Notes: generated from the letters alone by a model not told the origin. A stretch of DNA of 64,000 nt from Leucobacter sp. OLIS6 (GCF_002752355.1 NZ_MRAV01000014.1:434001-498000); one strand, 5' to 3'. Positions 12,738 to 22,642 are shown, numbered from the stretch's first letter. A program made the numbers and translations.

Positions 12738-15700
12738 ATGCGTTCCGAGTCTCCCCGTCTCGCGGTGCTCGGTCCCGTCCGCCTCGACGGCCGGGATCCC
12801 GGCGGCCCGATGCTCCGGGCGCTCCTCGTCGCCCTCGCCCTCGAACCTAGCGGCGCACCGCGTTCGGTCGATGCGCTCTCCGCCGACCTCTGGGGGGACG
12901 ACCTCCCCCAGAATCCGAAGGCCTCGCTGCAGAGCCTCGTCTCCCGGGCACGGGCCGCCGGCGACGGAGGCATCATCACGACCCTCCCGGGCGGGTACGC
13001 CCTCGAACGTCCACGGGGCGAGAACCACCGGGAGATCACCGATGCGCGCAGCGACCTCGACCTCGCCCGCGAGGTCGCAGACCGCCCGGTGGGCGGAGAT
13101 CGACGTGAACGCGAACCGGCCGACCGGGTGCAGGCCCTCGACGCGGCGCTGATGCTCTGGACCGGGGAACCCGGCCGGGACCTCGGCGACTCCCCCGTCG
13201 CGGAGGACCTCCGGGTCGCGGCCGCCGGTCTGCACGACCGCCTGCGCACCGAGCGGGCGCGAGCGCTCGCGACGACCGGGCGAGCCGACGACCTCGACGC
13301 GGCCGCACGCGAGCTCCGCTCGCTGCTCACGGCGCACCCGCTCGACGAGCGGCGGCACGTCGAACTCATGGAGCTGCTCGCCCACGCCGGACGCGCCGCC
13401 GACGCCCTCGCGGTCTACGCGGAGTTCCGCACTCGCCTTCGCGACGAGCTCGGCGCCTCGCCGAGCACCGCGATCACCGAGCTCAACGCCCGGATCCTGC
13501 GCGGCGATGGTGGGCTCGACACGCCTCGCGACCGTCCCGGGAGCACCCCCGCCCCCGCCGCAGCCGCGGGCGGTGCGGCGAGCGGCACCACCCGCAGGGC
13601 CCTCGTCAGGATCGGGCTCCCCGTCGCTCTGAGCCCGCTCATCGGCCGCGACTCCGATATCGACGAGACCTCCGCGCTGCTCCGCACCCACCGGCTCGTC
13701 ACCGTCCTCGGAGCCGGCGGCCTCGGCAAGACACGCCTCGCCGCAGCCGTCGCCACGGCCTCCGACGCTCCGTCCGTCGTCTTCGTGCCGCTCGCCGGCG
13801 CACGCGAATCCGCGGATGTACTCCCCGCCATCGGCGGAGCGCTCGGCATCAGCGAGACCACCACGAGCACGCGGCTCGCCGACGCCCGCGCGCAACCGGA
13901 CCTCCGCCAGCGCGTGCTCTCCGCGCTCGGTGAACGCGACACCCTGCTCGTGCTCGACAACTGCGAGCAAGTCGTCTCGGGTGTCGCGTCGTGGGCGGCC
14001 GAGGCGCTCGCTTCGGTGCCCGGCCTGCGGATCCTCACGACGAGCCGCACCCCGCTCGCGCTCGCAGCCGAGGTCTGCCGCCCCCTCGATCCGCTCGCCT
14101 ACGACGAGGTCACCGGGTCCGCGGTCCGCCTCTTCGTCGAGCGCGCGCGGGCCGTCAGGCCGGGCGCGGATCTCCCGCTCGAGGTCGTCGCCCGCCTGTG
14201 CGCGCGCCTCGACGGCCTCCCGCTCGCGATCGAACTGGCGGCCGCGCGGATCAGGACGATGAGCCCCGCGCAGATCGAGGCCCGGCTCGAGGACCGCTTC
14301 GCGCTGCTCACCGTCGGGGACCGCGCGGCACCCGAGCGGCACCGGACCCTCCAGGCCGTCATCGAGTGGAGCTGGGAGCTGCTCGAACCCGTCGACCGCC
14401 GCGCTCTGGCGATGCTCTCGGTGCTGCCGGGCGGCCTCTCGCTCGAGACCGCGAACGGCGTCCTGCGCTCCGATGGCGTGTGCGCGAGCGAGACCGAGGT
14501 CGACGAGGTCCTCGACCGGCTCGTCTCGCAATCGCTGCTCGTGGTGTTCGAGGACGCGGGATCCGGCACGATCCGCTTCCGCATGCTCGAAACGGTCCGG
14601 GAGTTCGGTCTCGCCCGGCTCCGGCTCGACGGTATCGAGGACGCGGCCTGGGACGCGGTGCTCGCTTGGGGGCGAGGTTTCGCGGACGCACGATCCCCGG
14701 GGATCTTCGCGCTGCCCGGCTCGCTCGGAGCTCCGGCCTACCGGATCATCCGAGCCGAGCAGGACAACCTGCTCGCAGCCCTGCGCCGCGCGGTGCTCGA
14801 CGACCGCCGCAGCGAGGCGGTGCTGCTGCTCGGCGTGCTGGCCCAGTCGTGGACGGTTCGCGGCGCGTTCACCGAGTTCACCCGCACCGCGTCCGAAGTC
14901 TTCGACACCGTCGCTCGCGCCGCACGTCGGACGGACGGCGCCGAGGTCCCGAGCGACGCGCTCGCGCTCTGCCTGGCCACCTGCGCGGTCGGGCTCGGCG
15001 GCACCGATCCCGGCCGCGCGGTCCGCGCCATCGCGCTCCTGCGCCGGCTGCGCCGCAGCGATCCCGCGCTGAGCCCGCTGTGGCAGGGCGTCTCGCACAT
15101 GCTCGAGTCCGGGCTCGATGCCGACGCCACCCGGGCCGAGCTCGAGACGCTGCGGTCCGGCCCCGACGCCGACGCACGGCTCTTCGCCGAGATGCTCGTC
15201 GCCCAGCTCGCCGAGAACGACGGCGAGCCGGAGACCGCGCGCATCGCCGCCGAACGCACCTGGCGGCTCGCGACCTCCGCCGACGAGCCGTGGATCGCGG
15301 CCATGGCCGCGCACTCGCTCGCGCAGCTCGCCAGCCAGTCCGCACGGCCGGCCGAGGCGCTGCACTGGCTCGACATCGGCACCGCCGGCTTCGAGGATTT
15401 CGGGGCCGAGGACGAGATGGGCGAGCGCGGCTGGCTCCGCGGCCTCGCGCTGATCTCGCTCGGACGCGCGGACGAGGCCGAAGCGATGTTCCGCGACCTC
15501 ACCGGCGCCGTCGATCGCACCGACGACGGGATGGGCCTCGCGTCGATCGGCTGGTTCGGCATCGCCGAGATCGAGCGATCCCGCGGACGGTTCGACGACG
15601 CGATCCTGAGCTTCGGTCGCGCCATCTCCGAGTTCCGCGAGAGCGATCAGCGCGCATCTCCCTGGTACCTGATTGCCCTGGCCGGCTACGTCTCGGCCGC

Positions 15701-16100
15701 CTGCATCGACGACTCGCTGCCGCCCGCCGAGCAGGCCCGGCTCGCCGCGAAGCTGCGCTCCCGGACCATCGCGGTACAGCGGCTCCTCGTGCTGCAGCGG
15801 CTGCGGTCGGTCTACGTCGATCGCCCCGTGCTCGGCACCGCGCTCACCGGTTGGTCGTCCTGGGCCATCGGGATCCCCGAGCTGCAGGATCGCGGTCTTG
15901 AAGCGCTCGCCCTCGCCGAACTGCTGGGCGCGCGCCAGGATCAGCCCTGCCTCGCGCTCGAACTGCACCGCGTGCGTGCCGCGCGCCTCGTCGGAGCCGA
16001 TGCGGTCGAGCGGGCGCGCACCCGGGCGCGCGCGCTGAGCGCGGACGAACGGGTGCCTCGAGCATTCACCGTGCTCGGGGCACCCGTTCCGCCGGTCTGA
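12738..16100 (+). CDS. AfsR/SARP-like regulator with BTAD and STAND ATPase domains
   Basis: Large 1120-aa regulator. Residues 1-95 form an OmpR/PhoB-like winged helix ([12 protein letters not shown] ... LPGGYAL), residues about 100-255 the BTAD bacterial transcriptional activation domain, followed by a Pro/Ala linker. A NB-ARC/STAND ATPase follows with Walker [10 protein letters not shown] near 325 and Walker B LLVLDNCE near 402, and then a long helical, TPR-like C-terminal region. Proteins of this build switch on secondary metabolite or transporter genes in actinobacteria. It converges on a two-gene ABC-2 exporter and is the natural candidate regulator of it, but no target site was identified. 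The start ATG is supported by the leaderless -10. Confidence 0.88.
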   Translation: MRSESPRLAVLGPVRLDGRDPGGPMLRALLVALALEPSGAPRSVDALSADLWGDDLPQNPKASLQSLVSRARAAGDGGIITTLPGGYALERPRGENHREITDARSDLDLAREVADRPVGGDRREREPADRVQALDAALMLWTGEPGRDLGDSPVAEDLRVAAAGLHDRLRTERARALATTGRADDLDAAARELRSLLTAHPLDERRHVELMELLAHAGRAADALAVYAEFRTRLRDELGASPSTAITELNARILRGDGGLDTPRDRPGSTPAPAAAAGGAASGTTRRALVRIGLPVALSPLIGRDSDIDETSALLRTHRLVTVLGAGGLGKTRLAAAVATASDAPSVVFVPLAGARESADVLPAIGGALGISETTTSTRLADARAQPDLRQRVLSALGERDTLLVLDNCEQVVSGVASWAAEALASVPGLRILTTSRTPLALAAEVCRPLDPLAYDEVTGSAVRLFVERARAVRPGADLPLEVVARLCARLDGLPLAIELAAARIRTMSPAQIEARLEDRFALLTVGDRAAPERHRTLQAVIEWSWELLEPVDRRALAMLSVLPGGLSLETANGVLRSDGVCASETEVDEVLDRLVSQSLLVVFEDAGSGTIRFRMLETVREFGLARLRLDGIEDAAWDAVLAWGRGFADARSPGIFALPGSLGAPAYRIIRAEQDNLLAALRRAVLDDRRSEAVLLLGVLAQSWTVRGAFTEFTRTASEVFDTVARAARRTDGAEVPSDALALCLATCAVGLGGTDPGRAVRAIALLRRLRRSDPALSPLWQGVSHMLESGLDADATRAELETLRSGPDADARLFAEMLVAQLAENDGEPETARIAAERTWRLATSADEPWIAAMAAHSLAQLASQSARPAEALHWLDIGTAGFEDFGAEDEMGERGWLRGLALISLGRADEAEAMFRDLTGAVDRTDDGMGLASIGWFGIAEIERSRGRFDDAILSFGRAISEFRESDQRASPWYLIALAGYVSAACIDDSLPPAEQARLAAKLRSRTIAVQRLLVLQRLRSVYVDRPVLGTALTGWSSWAIGIPELQDRGLEALALAELLGARQDQPCLALELHRVRAARLVGADAVERARTRARALSADERVPRAFTVLGAPVPPV

Positions 16101-16144
16101 TCCGGCACCCGGATCCGGAGCGTCGGACCCCGGAATGCCGGATC
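16099..16144. terminator. bidirectional terminator hairpin
   Basis: GATCCGGCA (16099-16107) pairs with TGCCGGATC (16136-16144), with further inner CCGGA/TCCGG pairing. It sits between the convergent AfsR-like gene and the ABC permease gene and begins at the stop codon of the former. Confidence 0.6.
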
Positions 16145-16149
16145 CCGGC

Positions 16150-16974
16150 TCAGGCCTTGCGCATGTAGGCCCTGACCGTGAGCGGGGCAAAGATCACGAC
16201 GATCACCGCGGCTCCCAGCAGCGACACCCAGAGGTCCGCGCCGACCGTGCCGGAGTTCGCGAGATCGCGCACCGCGGTGACGAGGTGCGACACCGGGTTG
16301 ATGTCGGCGAACCAGCGCAGCCAGGCGGGCAGGGTGTTCGCCGGTACGAAGGCGTTCGACAGGAACGTCAGCGGGAACAGGATCAGCATCGAGATGCCCT
16401 GCACGCTCGATGCGGTGCGTGCGATCACCCCGAAGAAGGCGAAGATCCAGCTGATCGCCCACGAGCAGGCGATCACGAGCAGGCCGGCGAGCACGACCCC
16501 GCCGAGTCCGCCGCCGGGTCGGTAGCCCATGAGGAAGCCGACGAAGAAGGTCATCGTGGTCGCGATCGTATACCGGACCGTGTCCGCGAGCAGCGCTCCC
16601 GAGAGCGGTGCGATGCGGGCGATCGGCAGTGAACGGAACCGGTCGAACACGCCCTTGTCCATGTCCTCGCGCAGTTGGGTGCCGGTGACGACCGAACCGG
16701 TGATCACGGTCTGCACCAGGATCCCGGGGATCAGCAACGGCAGGTACTTCTGCACGTCGCCGGAGATCGCGCCGCCGAAGATGTACGCGAACATCAGCGT
16801 GAAGATGATCGGCTGGACCGTGACGTCGACGAGCTGTTCCGGCGTGCGCCGGATCTTGACGAGCCCGCGATAGGCCATCGTGAACGTGTTCGCGATGGAC
16901 TGGCTCAGGCTGGTGTGGTTCTTGAGGTCCCGCTCGGCGGCGGGGACGATGCGTTCGAGAGTAGCGGTGCTCAT
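16150..16974 (-). CDS. ABC-2 type exporter permease (DrrB-like)
   Basis: 274-aa inner-membrane permease with about six hydrophobic segments. The motif QLREDMDKGVFDRFRSLPI between the second and third segments is diagnostic of the DrrB/ABC-2 family, which exports drugs or lipids with a separate ATPase. Its ATG overlaps the stop of the ATPase gene in an ATGA, so the two are translationally coupled subunits of one exporter. Substrate is unknown; the neighbouring cell-wall genes and AfsR-like regulator make an antibiotic or cell-envelope role plausible. Confidence 0.9.
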   Translation of the reverse strand: MSTATLERIVPAAERDLKNHTSLSQSIANTFTMAYRGLVKIRRTPEQLVDVTVQPIIFTLMFAYIFGGAISGDVQKYLPLLIPGILVQTVITGSVVTGTQLREDMDKGVFDRFRSLPIARIAPLSGALLADTVRYTIATTMTFFVGFLMGYRPGGGLGGVVLAGLLVIACSWAISWIFAFFGVIARTASSVQGISMLILFPLTFLSNAFVPANTLPAWLRWFADINPVSHLVTAVRDLANSGTVGADLWVSLLGAAVIVVIFAPLTVRAYMRKA

Positions 16975-17990
16975 GCTCGGACCTCCTGGAGTTCGGCGTC
17001 GGCCGATTCCGCCTGGTCGGCGGCGTCGTGCCCGGTGATGGCGAGGAAGACCTCGTCGAGGGTCGGCTTCTGCACGCTCATCTCGACGAGTGGGATCCCC
17101 TCTTCGCGGAGGGTGATCAGCAGATCGGCGACGCGGTCAGCGTCGGCCATGGGCGCCGTGAGCCGGGTTCCCTCGGGCGACGGTGCCGCGGTGACACCGA
17201 GCACTCGCTGGATCGCGCGCGAGGCGGTCTCCAGATCGGAACCGAGCACGGCTCCCCCGTCGCGTCCGCCGATACGCAGCTGGAGCGACGAAGTACCGAC
17301 CGAGCTCTTCAGCTCGTCCGGCGTGCCCTCGGCCACGACGCGTCCGCGGTCGATCACGGCGATGCGGTCGGCCAGCTGATCGGCCTCGTCGAGGTACTGC
17401 GTCGTGAGCAGCACGGTCGATCCGGTCGCGACGAGCTCGCGGATCGTGTCCCACATCTGCCCGCGGGTGCGCGGGTCGAGCCCGGTGGTGGGCTCGTCGA
17501 GGAAGATGAGCGGGGGCTGCGCGATGAGCGACGCGGCGAGGTCGAGCCTGCGGCGCATGCCGCCGGAGAACTTCTTCAGGGGACGCTTCGCCGCCTCGGT
17601 CAGGCCGAAGCGCTCGAGCAGATCGACGGCCTTCGCGCGGGCCTCGATCCGCGAGAGACCGAGCAGGCGCCCGAAGATGATCAGGTTCTCGGTGGCCGAG
17701 AGCGTCTCGTCGACCGACGCGTACTGGCCGGTCACGCCGATCAGCTGCCGCACGACCTGCGGCTCGCGGACGACGTCGTGCCCGAACACCCGGGCGCTGC
17801 CGCCGTCCGGGCGAAGCAGGGTCGCGAGCATGCTGATGGTGGTGGTCTTGCCTGCGCCGTTCGGGCCGAGCACGCCGTAGATGGATCCCGCGGCCACGCG
17901 GAGGTCGACGCCGTCGACCGCCCGGTTGTCGCCGAACACCTTGACGAGCCCGTCGGCCTCGACGGCCCATTCGTTCAGTGGTGATGTCAT
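16971..17990 (-). CDS. ABC exporter ATP-binding protein (DrrA-like)
   Basis: 339-aa ATPase of the daunorubicin-resistance type. It has Walker A GPNGAGKTTT near residue 38, the family-typical signature FSGGMRRRLDLA, Walker [13 protein letters not shown], and the DrrA C-terminal domain of about 100 residues. I took ATG 17990 (MTSPLNEWAVEADGLVKVFG) as the start, since the open frame upstream shows no family similarity. It powers the permease encoded directly downstream with a 4-bp overlap. It is divergent from the lipoprotein gene at 18142, leaving 151 bp for both promoters. Confidence 0.93.
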   Translation of the reverse strand: MTSPLNEWAVEADGLVKVFGDNRAVDGVDLRVAAGSIYGVLGPNGAGKTTTISMLATLLRPDGGSARVFGHDVVREPQVVRQLIGVTGQYASVDETLSATENLIIFGRLLGLSRIEARAKAVDLLERFGLTEAAKRPLKKFSGGMRRRLDLAASLIAQPPLIFLDEPTTGLDPRTRGQMWDTIRELVATGSTVLLTTQYLDEADQLADRIAVIDRGRVVAEGTPDELKSSVGTSSLQLRIGGRDGGAVLGSDLETASRAIQRVLGVTAAPSPEGTRLTAPMADADRVADLLITLREEGIPLVEMSVQKPTLDEVFLAITGHDAADQAESADAELQEVRA

Positions 17991-18141
17991 GCGGCAAGCC
18001 TCGCGGGGGCCGCTGTCACCGCGCTGCCGCGACGCTGTCACGGGCTGTCGCGCGGTCATTCCCGGGCGCGCTCGGCTCCGGTCGACCGCTGCGGGAGAAC
18101 TCGGACTGGCGCGCGGGGCGCCGGGATGCTTCGATGAGCCC

Positions 18142-19269
18142 ATGACGTCGATCGCCTCGCGTCTCGGACGCGCCCCGCTGCTCGTGCTCGTCCTGCTGCT
18201 CGCCGCGTGCTCCGGCGCGCCGCCGGCCGATCCACCACCAGCGACCTCCGCGTCGGGCTCCGGAGTGCTGCCGAGCGAGGATGATCTGCGGACCGCGGTC
18301 GAGTCCGCGCTGGCCGGTTCGGGCGTGCCCGGCGGCGCGGTCGTCGTCTCCGATGCCGCGGGAGGCTCGACGACCGTGGTCTTCGGTGAACGCGCCCCCG
18401 GCGAACCGGTGACGGCGGACACGCGCTTCGCCTACCGGAGCATCACCAAGTCCTTCGTGGGCACGGTGATCCTGCAGCTCGCCGACGAGAAGCGGCTGTC
18501 GCTCGAGGATCCGGTGTCGAAGTACGTCGCCGGGGTGCCGAACGGCGACCGGATCACCATCGCCGAGCTCGGCGACATGCGATCCGGGCTCGCGAACTAC
18601 TCGGCGAGGCCCGGCCTCGGCGCGATGCTCGGCAAGGATCCGGCTCGCGACCCGCAGACCTCCGAGCTCCTTGCGCTCTCCTACGCCGTGAAGCCCGTCG
18701 CGCCCGGCACCGCCTACGAGTACTCGAACACGAACACCCTGCTGCTCGGCGAGGTGATCCGGAAGGTCACCGGGGACGATTGGGTCACGGCCGTCGATCA
18801 GCGACTGCTGCGACCGCTGAAGCTGGAGAGCGTGGGCAACGGATTCGTCTCGGGGAGCGAGAACGCGACGGGGTTCCAGCTCGCCGACGGCAAGATCGCC
18901 GAGCAGCTGCCGGTGGTCGCACCCGGCTGGTTCGGAGCGGCGGGCGGACTCACCGGCAACGCCGCGGACCTCGCCGTCTGGGGGCGTTCGCTGGGCTCGG
19001 GGTCGCTCGTCTCGCAGGGCGCCCAGCGGTGGCGACTGGATCAGTTCGGCTCGACCGCCGACGATCCCGCCAGCCCGCTCTACGACGCCTACGGCTTCGC
19101 GCTGGGCCGCACCGACGGGTGGCGCGGCCACACCGGCACGGGCCTCGGATTCCAGGGTCTCGTCATGTACGACCCCGCGACGGAGCACGTCATCGCGGTG
19201 CTGATCAACGGCACGGGCGAGAACCCGGATCTCCCCGCCACCGTGTTCGAGGCGGTCCGGAAGCTCTAG
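18142..19269 (+). CDS. serine beta-lactamase/D,D-peptidase-family lipoprotein
   Basis: 375-aa exported lipoprotein: a short basic N-terminus, a hydrophobic stretch and the lipobox LAAC with Cys23. The catalytic set of the penicillin-recognising serine hydrolases is intact: Ser100-x-x-Lys103 (SITK), Tyr194-Ser-Asn (YSN), and His330-Thr-Gly (HTG). Family members are D-alanyl-D-alanine carboxypeptidases, class C-like beta-lactamases or esterases; YSN and HTG fit the first two. It sits between the exporter genes and ddl/alr, so a role in trimming peptidoglycan stems or in beta-lactam tolerance is a fair inference. The true substrate is open. Confidence 0.87.
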   Translation: MTSIASRLGRAPLLVLVLLLAACSGAPPADPPPATSASGSGVLPSEDDLRTAVESALAGSGVPGGAVVVSDAAGGSTTVVFGERAPGEPVTADTRFAYRSITKSFVGTVILQLADEKRLSLEDPVSKYVAGVPNGDRITIAELGDMRSGLANYSARPGLGAMLGKDPARDPQTSELLALSYAVKPVAPGTAYEYSNTNTLLLGEVIRKVTGDDWVTAVDQRLLRPLKLESVGNGFVSGSENATGFQLADGKIAEQLPVVAPGWFGAAGGLTGNAADLAVWGRSLGSGSLVSQGAQRWRLDQFGSTADDPASPLYDAYGFALGRTDGWRGHTGTGLGFQGLVMYDPATEHVIAVLINGTGENPDLPATVFEAVRKL

Positions 19270-19336
19270 GCCGAGTGCCCGGCCGGAAGTCCGAGGGAGT
19301 TCCGGGCTCAGCAGGAAGGTGCCTCCCCGAGGCCTC

Positions 19337-20323
19337 CTACAGAGGCCGGATCCCCTCGCGAGCGGCTGCGATCAGCTCGCCCACAAGACCCGCGTAGTCG
19401 AGGCCGACCGCGGCGTACATTCGCGGCACCTGCGACTGCTCGGTCATGCCGGGCGAGGTGTTGATCTCGTTCAGCACCACACCGTCGTCGGTCGCGAAGA
19501 AGTCGAAGCGCGCGACGCCGGCGCAGCCGAGCGCCTCGTAGAGCAGCACGGCCGCCCGCCGGATCGCTCCCTCCTCGCGCGGGTCGAGCGATGCCGGGAT
19601 CGTGAATTCGGCGCTTCCGTCGTATTTCTCGGCCCGGTCGAACACCCCGCCGGGAACCACGCCGATCTCGAGGGTCGATCCGACTCGCAGTCCACCGGAC
19701 GCGTCCCGGAACACGGCGATGTCGACCTCGCGGCCGCGCACGTACTCCTCGACCAGCACCGTATCGCCGTAGGCGCGGGCCTGCTCGACGGTCGCGACGA
19801 GGTCGGAGCGGTCCGCGACGACGAAGACGCCGTTGCTCGATCCCCCGGCGGTGGGCTTCACCACGAGCGGCGGCCTGAGCTCCGAGGCGAACGCGGCCCC
19901 GACGGGCGCCGCCCATCCGCCGGCCAGCGCGCCGCGGGAGGTGGCGATGCCGAGATCGTCCGCGATGAGCTTCGTCGCCCACTTGTCCATCCCGAGCGCG
20001 CCCGCCCGCACCGGGGATCCGACGAAGGGGATCCCGGCCATGCGCAGCAGGCCGGCGATCGCCCCGTCCTCGCCGTCGACGCCGTGCAGCACCGGGAACG
20101 CGAGCTCGCAGTCCGCGATGCGCGCGAGCGCCTCGTGCGCCGGCAGCCGGTGCCCGTCATCGGCGAGCCAGCGCCCGTCCCGGGCGATCGTGATCGGTAC
20201 CGCTTCGAGTCCGAGGTCCGCGACGGCACGGACGACGGATGCCGCCGAAGCGATCGACACCTCGTGCTCGTCGCTGATCCCGCCTCCGATCACGGCGACT
20301 CGGGTGGTGGGGGTCTGCGTCAT
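19337..20323 (-). CDS. ddl: D-alanine--D-alanine ligase
   Basis: ATP-grasp ligase joining two D-Ala for the peptidoglycan stem. The 328-aa protein shows LHGVDGEDGA, MDKWATK, VKPTAGGSSNGV, the omega-loop EKYDGSAEF, and the Mg-binding NEINTSPGMT. The EKY omega-loop fits D-Ala-D-Ala (or D-Ala-D-Ser) ligases rather than the D-Ala-D-Lac type. ATG 20323 overlaps the alr stop in an ATGA, so it is coupled to alr. The longer frame upstream is a shadow of alr. Whether this is the only ddl in the genome cannot be told. Confidence 0.94.
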   Translation of the reverse strand: MTQTPTTRVAVIGGGISDEHEVSIASAASVVRAVADLGLEAVPITIARDGRWLADDGHRLPAHEALARIADCELAFPVLHGVDGEDGAIAGLLRMAGIPFVGSPVRAGALGMDKWATKLIADDLGIATSRGALAGGWAAPVGAAFASELRPPLVVKPTAGGSSNGVFVVADRSDLVATVEQARAYGDTVLVEEYVRGREVDIAVFRDASGGLRVGSTLEIGVVPGGVFDRAEKYDGSAEFTIPASLDPREEGAIRRAAVLLYEALGCAGVARFDFFATDDGVVLNEINTSPGMTEQSQVPRMYAAVGLDYAGLVGELIAAAREGIRPL

Positions 20324-21459
20324 GCTGCTGCTCCTTGCGCGTGGTTCGAGGGTTCGATGGTGCGGTGGATCCGCGGGATCCGGCTCCCGAGCCGGGTCAC
20401 GATCTCGTGCGGGATCGTGCGCGCCCAGGCGGCCCACTCGGCGACGGTGGGTTCGCCCTCCGCACCGGGGCCGAACACGGTCACCTGCTCGCCCGGCTGC
20501 AACAGGTCCTCGCCCGTGTCGACGACGACCATGTCCATCGAGAAGCGTCCGACGATCGGCCTCCGGCGTCCGCGCACGAGCACCTCCGCACGGCCCGACG
20601 CCTCGCGGGGCAGCCCGTCGCCGTAGCCGACCGGGAGCAGCGCGAGGTGGGTGCGGCCCGACGCGACGAAGTCGAGGCCGTAGCCGACACCCGTGCCGGC
20701 ACCCACCTCGCGCGAGGACACGACCCGTGAGGTGAGGGTGAGCGCGGGCTTCAGGAGGTCGGTGCTCGCGGACGGGTCGATCCCGAACAGTCCCGCGCCG
20801 ATCCGGTGCACGCCGAACCCGCCGCCCACGCCGGTGAGCGTCGCGGCCGTCGCCGCGAGGTGCGGCACGGCCGGCGTCAGCCCGCGCCGCGTCGCGGTGC
20901 GGATCGCGTTCGCGAACACCAGTCGCTCGCGCGCGTTCTGCGGGTCGGAGGGATCGTCGGCGCACGACATGTGTCCCATGATCCCGACCACCCGCACCGA
21001 GCCCGAGGCCTCCGCCTCCCGGGCGAGCGCGCAGAGCGGTGCCCAATCGGCTGCGGCGCAGCCGTCCCGGGCCATTCCGACGTCGATGTGCAGGTGGATC
21101 CGGGCGGGCGATCCGGCGCGCGCCGCGCCGCGAACGACCGCCACCAGCAGTTCGGTGCTCGGCACCGCCAGGTCGATGCGCCGCCGCACCGCCCCCTCGA
21201 AGTCCGCCTCGGGCGTGTTCAACCAGCTGAGGATCGGCGCATCGACGCCGCCCTCGCGCAGCGCGACCGCCTCCTCGATCGAGGTGACGCCGATCGATCT
21301 CGCACCGGCCTCGAGCACGGAGTGCGCGATCGCGCCGTGGCCGAACGCGTCGGCCTTCAGCACGGCCATGAGGCGATCGCCGGTGAGGCGCGCGAAGGCG
21401 GCGGTGTTCTCGCGGATCGCGTCATCGTGCACGATGAGTTCGGAGACGGTTGGCTGCAT
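20320..21459 (-). CDS. alr: alanine racemase, PLP-dependent (divergent)
   Basis: Makes D-alanine from L-alanine, feeding the ddl gene behind it. The 379-aa fold type III enzyme has the PLP lysine Lys35 in LKADAFGHG and the opposite catalytic base Tyr260 in GVGYGLDF. Two family positions differ from the textbook form: the KANAYGHG Tyr is Phe here, and the PLP-phosphate motif usually written NSAA reads ATAA at residues 203-206. It is likely still an amino-acid racemase, but it may be a specialised copy or use another substrate such as serine. Promoter is the shared divergent one at 21492. Confidence 0.88.
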   Translation of the reverse strand: MQPTVSELIVHDDAIRENTAAFARLTGDRLMAVLKADAFGHGAIAHSVLEAGARSIGVTSIEEAVALREGGVDAPILSWLNTPEADFEGAVRRRIDLAVPSTELLVAVVRGAARAGSPARIHLHIDVGMARDGCAAADWAPLCALAREAEASGSVRVVGIMGHMSCADDPSDPQNARERLVFANAIRTATRRGLTPAVPHLAATAATLTGVGGGFGVHRIGAGLFGIDPSASTDLLKPALTLTSRVVSSREVGAGTGVGYGLDFVASGRTHLALLPVGYGDGLPREASGRAEVLVRGRRRPIVGRFSMDMVVVDTGEDLLQPGEQVTVFGPGAEGEPTVAEWAAWARTIPHEIVTRLGSRIPRIHRTIEPSNHAQGAAA

Positions 21460-21491
21460 GTGCAGCAGTCAAGCGGGTCGGATGTTGCCGC

Positions 21492-21540
21492 AGCCTATGC
21501 CGCTTTCGATACGCGGACGGTACGCCTCGCTTCATAGGCT
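21492..21540. promoter_or_regulatory. symmetric divergent promoter alr-ddl / murG-like
   Basis: AGCCTATG at 21492-21499 and CATAGGCT at 21533-21540 form a perfect 8-bp inverted repeat. Each arm contains the -10 hexamer TAGGCT facing outward: on the plus strand at 21535-21540, six bases before the murG-like ATG (leaderless), and on the minus strand at 21497-21492, giving about a 25-nt leader for alr. Both promoters therefore share identical -10 boxes and the 33 bp between them. Confidence 0.6.
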
Positions 21541-21546
21541 GGCGCC

Positions 21547-22623
21547 ATGACCCGCTATCTGCTCGCCGGCGGCGGGACCGCCGGCCACGTCTCCCCGCTG
21601 CTCGCGGTCGCCGACCGGATCCTCGAACGCGATCCCGAGGCCTCGGTCCTCGTCCTCGGCACGGAGGAGGGGCTCGAGGCACGGCTGGTCCCGCAGCGCG
21701 GACACGAACTCAGTACGATCCCGCGGGTGCCGTTCCCGCGCAGGCCGGACCTGGACGCCGCGCGGTTCCCGGCGCGATTCCGACGCGCGGTCGCGCTCAC
21801 GCGCGAGATCCTGCGCGACCGGCGCATCGATCTGCTGATCGGTTTCGGCGGATACGTCTCGGCCCCGGCGTACGTCGCAGCTCGGCGGGAACACGTGCCA
21901 TACGCGGTGCATGAGGCGAACGTCCGGCCCGGCCTGGCCAACGTCTGGGGCGCCCGCCGGGCCGCGGCAGTCGGCACGGCGTTCCCCGGAACTCCGCTGC
22001 GCGGTGCCGAGGTCGTCGGCATGCCGCTGCGCGCCGAGATCGCGTCGCTCGATCGCGAGGCCTCCCGCTCGGAAGCCGCCGAGGTCTTCGGACTCGATCC
22101 GCACCGTCCCGTGCTGCTGGTGTTCGGCGGGTCGACCGGTGCGCGCCGGATCAACGACGCCTTCGCGGGGTCCTGGCCCGCGATCGCCGCTGCGGGGTGG
22201 CAGCTCCTGCACGTGACCGGCGAGCAGAAGATCGGCGAGGTGGAGGCGAGCAGCGCCGACGCCCGCACGGTGGTCCCCTACGTCGACCGGATGGACCTCG
22301 CCTACGCGCTCGCCGATCTGGTCGTGTGCCGTTCCGGCGCGGCGACCGTGAGCGAGATCAGCGCGCTCGGCATCCCGGCGGTCTACGTGCCCTATGCGGT
22401 CGGCAACGGCGAGCAGGCGCTCAACGCCCGCTCTGCGGTGGAGGCCGGCGGAGCCGTGCTGATCGCCGACGCGGACCTCACTCCGCACACGGTGTCCGAG
22501 CGGATCGTGCCGCTGCTGCACGACGCGGACCGGCGCCTACGCATGAGCACGGCCGCATCCGTGCTCGGCGCGCGGGATGCCGCCGGCCGTCTGCTCGCTC
22601 TCGCCGAGCGCACGCTCGGCTGA
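21547..22623 (+). CDS. murG: MurG-like UDP-GlcNAc:lipid I glycosyltransferase
   Basis: 358-aa GT-B glycosyltransferase of the MurG family, which adds GlcNAc to undecaprenyl-PP-MurNAc-pentapeptide at the inner face of the membrane to make lipid II. Seen: GGGTAGHVSPLLA at the N-terminus, GFGGYVSAPAY, FGGSTGARRIN, and the donor-binding RSGAATVSEI...VGNGEQALNA. The usual HEQN-x-x-PG loop reads HEANVRPG. MurG normally lies in the ftsW-murG-murC division cluster, so this isolated copy beside alr and ddl may be a second, specialised MurG. Leaderless start at 21547; it converges on ndk. Confidence 0.88.
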   Translation: MTRYLLAGGGTAGHVSPLLAVADRILERDPEASVLVLGTEEGLEARLVPQRGHELSTIPRVPFPRRPDLDAARFPARFRRAVALTREILRDRRIDLLIGFGGYVSAPAYVAARREHVPYAVHEANVRPGLANVWGARRAAAVGTAFPGTPLRGAEVVGMPLRAEIASLDREASRSEAAEVFGLDPHRPVLLVFGGSTGARRINDAFAGSWPAIAAAGWQLLHVTGEQKIGEVEASSADARTVVPYVDRMDLAYALADLVVCRSGAATVSEISALGIPAVYVPYAVGNGEQALNARSAVEAGGAVLIADADLTPHTVSERIVPLLHDADRRLRMSTAASVLGARDAAGRLLALAERTLG

Positions 22624-22642
22624 CCTCGGCCGGAGAACGACG

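Noticed and set aside
10592-13369. uvrB extended to 925 codons by an upstream start
   Set aside because: The added part is the antisense of the AfsR-like gene; the family start [12 protein letters not shown] at 12682 gives the normal length.
19337-20323. ddl as a VanA-type D-Ala-D-Lac ligase
   Set aside because: The omega-loop keeps the EKY motif of D-Ala-D-Ala or D-Ala-D-Ser ligases.
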